64,000 bases of DNA from Serinus canaria. Lineage: Eukaryota > Chordata > Aves > Passeriformes > Fringillidae. Position 1 is the first letter of the stretch. Each line of letters opens with the position of its first letter. This document shows positions 63,701 through 64,000 of this stretch, in pieces. A program made the translations under genes and the position numbers. A model generated the notes under the pieces. That model saw only the letters and a list, made by a program, of their open reading frames with translations. It did not search any database and was not told where the DNA came from. The DNA lies in assembly GCF_022539315.1 (NCBI RefSeq), contig NC_066323.1:6735719-6799718 (forward strand), in the 5' to 3' direction.

Positions 63701-64000
63701 GTGTGGCACACAGTTGTGGATGGAAGTCAGCAGGCATTCATTGTATGTGGATATTTTGTTTATTAAGCCAGGAGCATGTGTACAGGAAGGGGACAACTGA
63801 TGCAGATGAGGAAGTGACAGTTGTGTGTAAAAATGTGCATTCAATTTGTGTTTTATTGAATGCTGTCACTAGATGGCTTGGTGAATGGCAAAGCATCTGT
63901 CTTTTTAAACATAATTAAATTCTCACTCAGATTTCCATCTCAGATTTGTTCTCTTGATAATAAGCTGTTCTGGGGATGTGACATCATCCATTGAAACTGC

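Larger units (their letters stand above)
32335..64000 (-). other. Upstream intron or 5' flank of PEX5L
   Basis: This 31.7-kb stretch contains no recognised gene. I looked for the two short first coding exons known in mammals (beginning MYQGHMQ, and the following one with SSDEDLEIIVDQ) and did not find them, so it is probably intron 2, continuing past the right edge. It holds three CR1 LINE remnants, microsatellites, a 52-bp tandem duplication, a group of inverted repeats near 41.2-42.75 kb and two exon-like short ORFs described separately. Confidence 0.75.

Noticed and set aside
1..64000. CRISPR arrays, operons, prophage or mobile gene cassettes
   Set aside because: Nothing of the kind is present; the window is ordinary vertebrate gene and intron DNA.

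Overview
This is a vertebrate genomic window, most likely from a bird. Three dispersed copies of CR1-type LINE are recognisable, genes are split by GT/AG introns, the intronic DNA is AT-rich and poor in repeats, and there is a single CpG island. I see no bacterial-style gene organisation. The species cannot be named from sequence alone.

The only protein-coding gene I can support is PEX5L (also called TRIP8b or PEX5-related protein), on the minus strand. Ten consecutive coding exons can be read between 32,334 and 1,117. Every junction has an AG acceptor, a GT donor and matching reading-frame phase. By homology they correspond to mammalian exons 3 to 12. Joined, they encode 426 complete residues: the alternatively spliced N-terminal segment, the segment that binds HCN channels, and the first TPR repeats of the peroxin-5-like C-terminal domain. 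The last exons (remaining TPRs, stop codon, 3' UTR) lie left of position 1. The first one or two coding exons were not found and probably lie right of 64,000.

Layout: 1-4,087 holds four closely spaced exons (12, 11, 10, 9). 4,088-16,424 is two 6-kb introns with exon 8 between them. 16,425-20,365 holds exons 7, 6, 5 and 4. 20,366-32,229 is a 12-kb intron. Exon 3 (32,230-32,334) sits inside a CpG island. 32,335-64,000 is upstream intron or 5' flank with CR1 remnants, microsatellites, a perfect 52-bp tandem duplication, a cluster of inverted repeats, and two short exon-like segments of unknown status.

The product is known in mammals as a brain-enriched auxiliary subunit of HCN pacemaker channels. 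It controls their surface expression and cAMP response, and its TPR domain can bind PTS1-like C-terminal tripeptides. The most interesting observation is regulatory. The CpG island over exon 3 carries an NRF1-like motif and a GC box. The first ATG on the minus strand for about 380 bases is an in-frame Met codon in exon 3 with a strong Kozak context, which suggests an internal promoter making a shortened isoform. I found no novel multi-gene system here.
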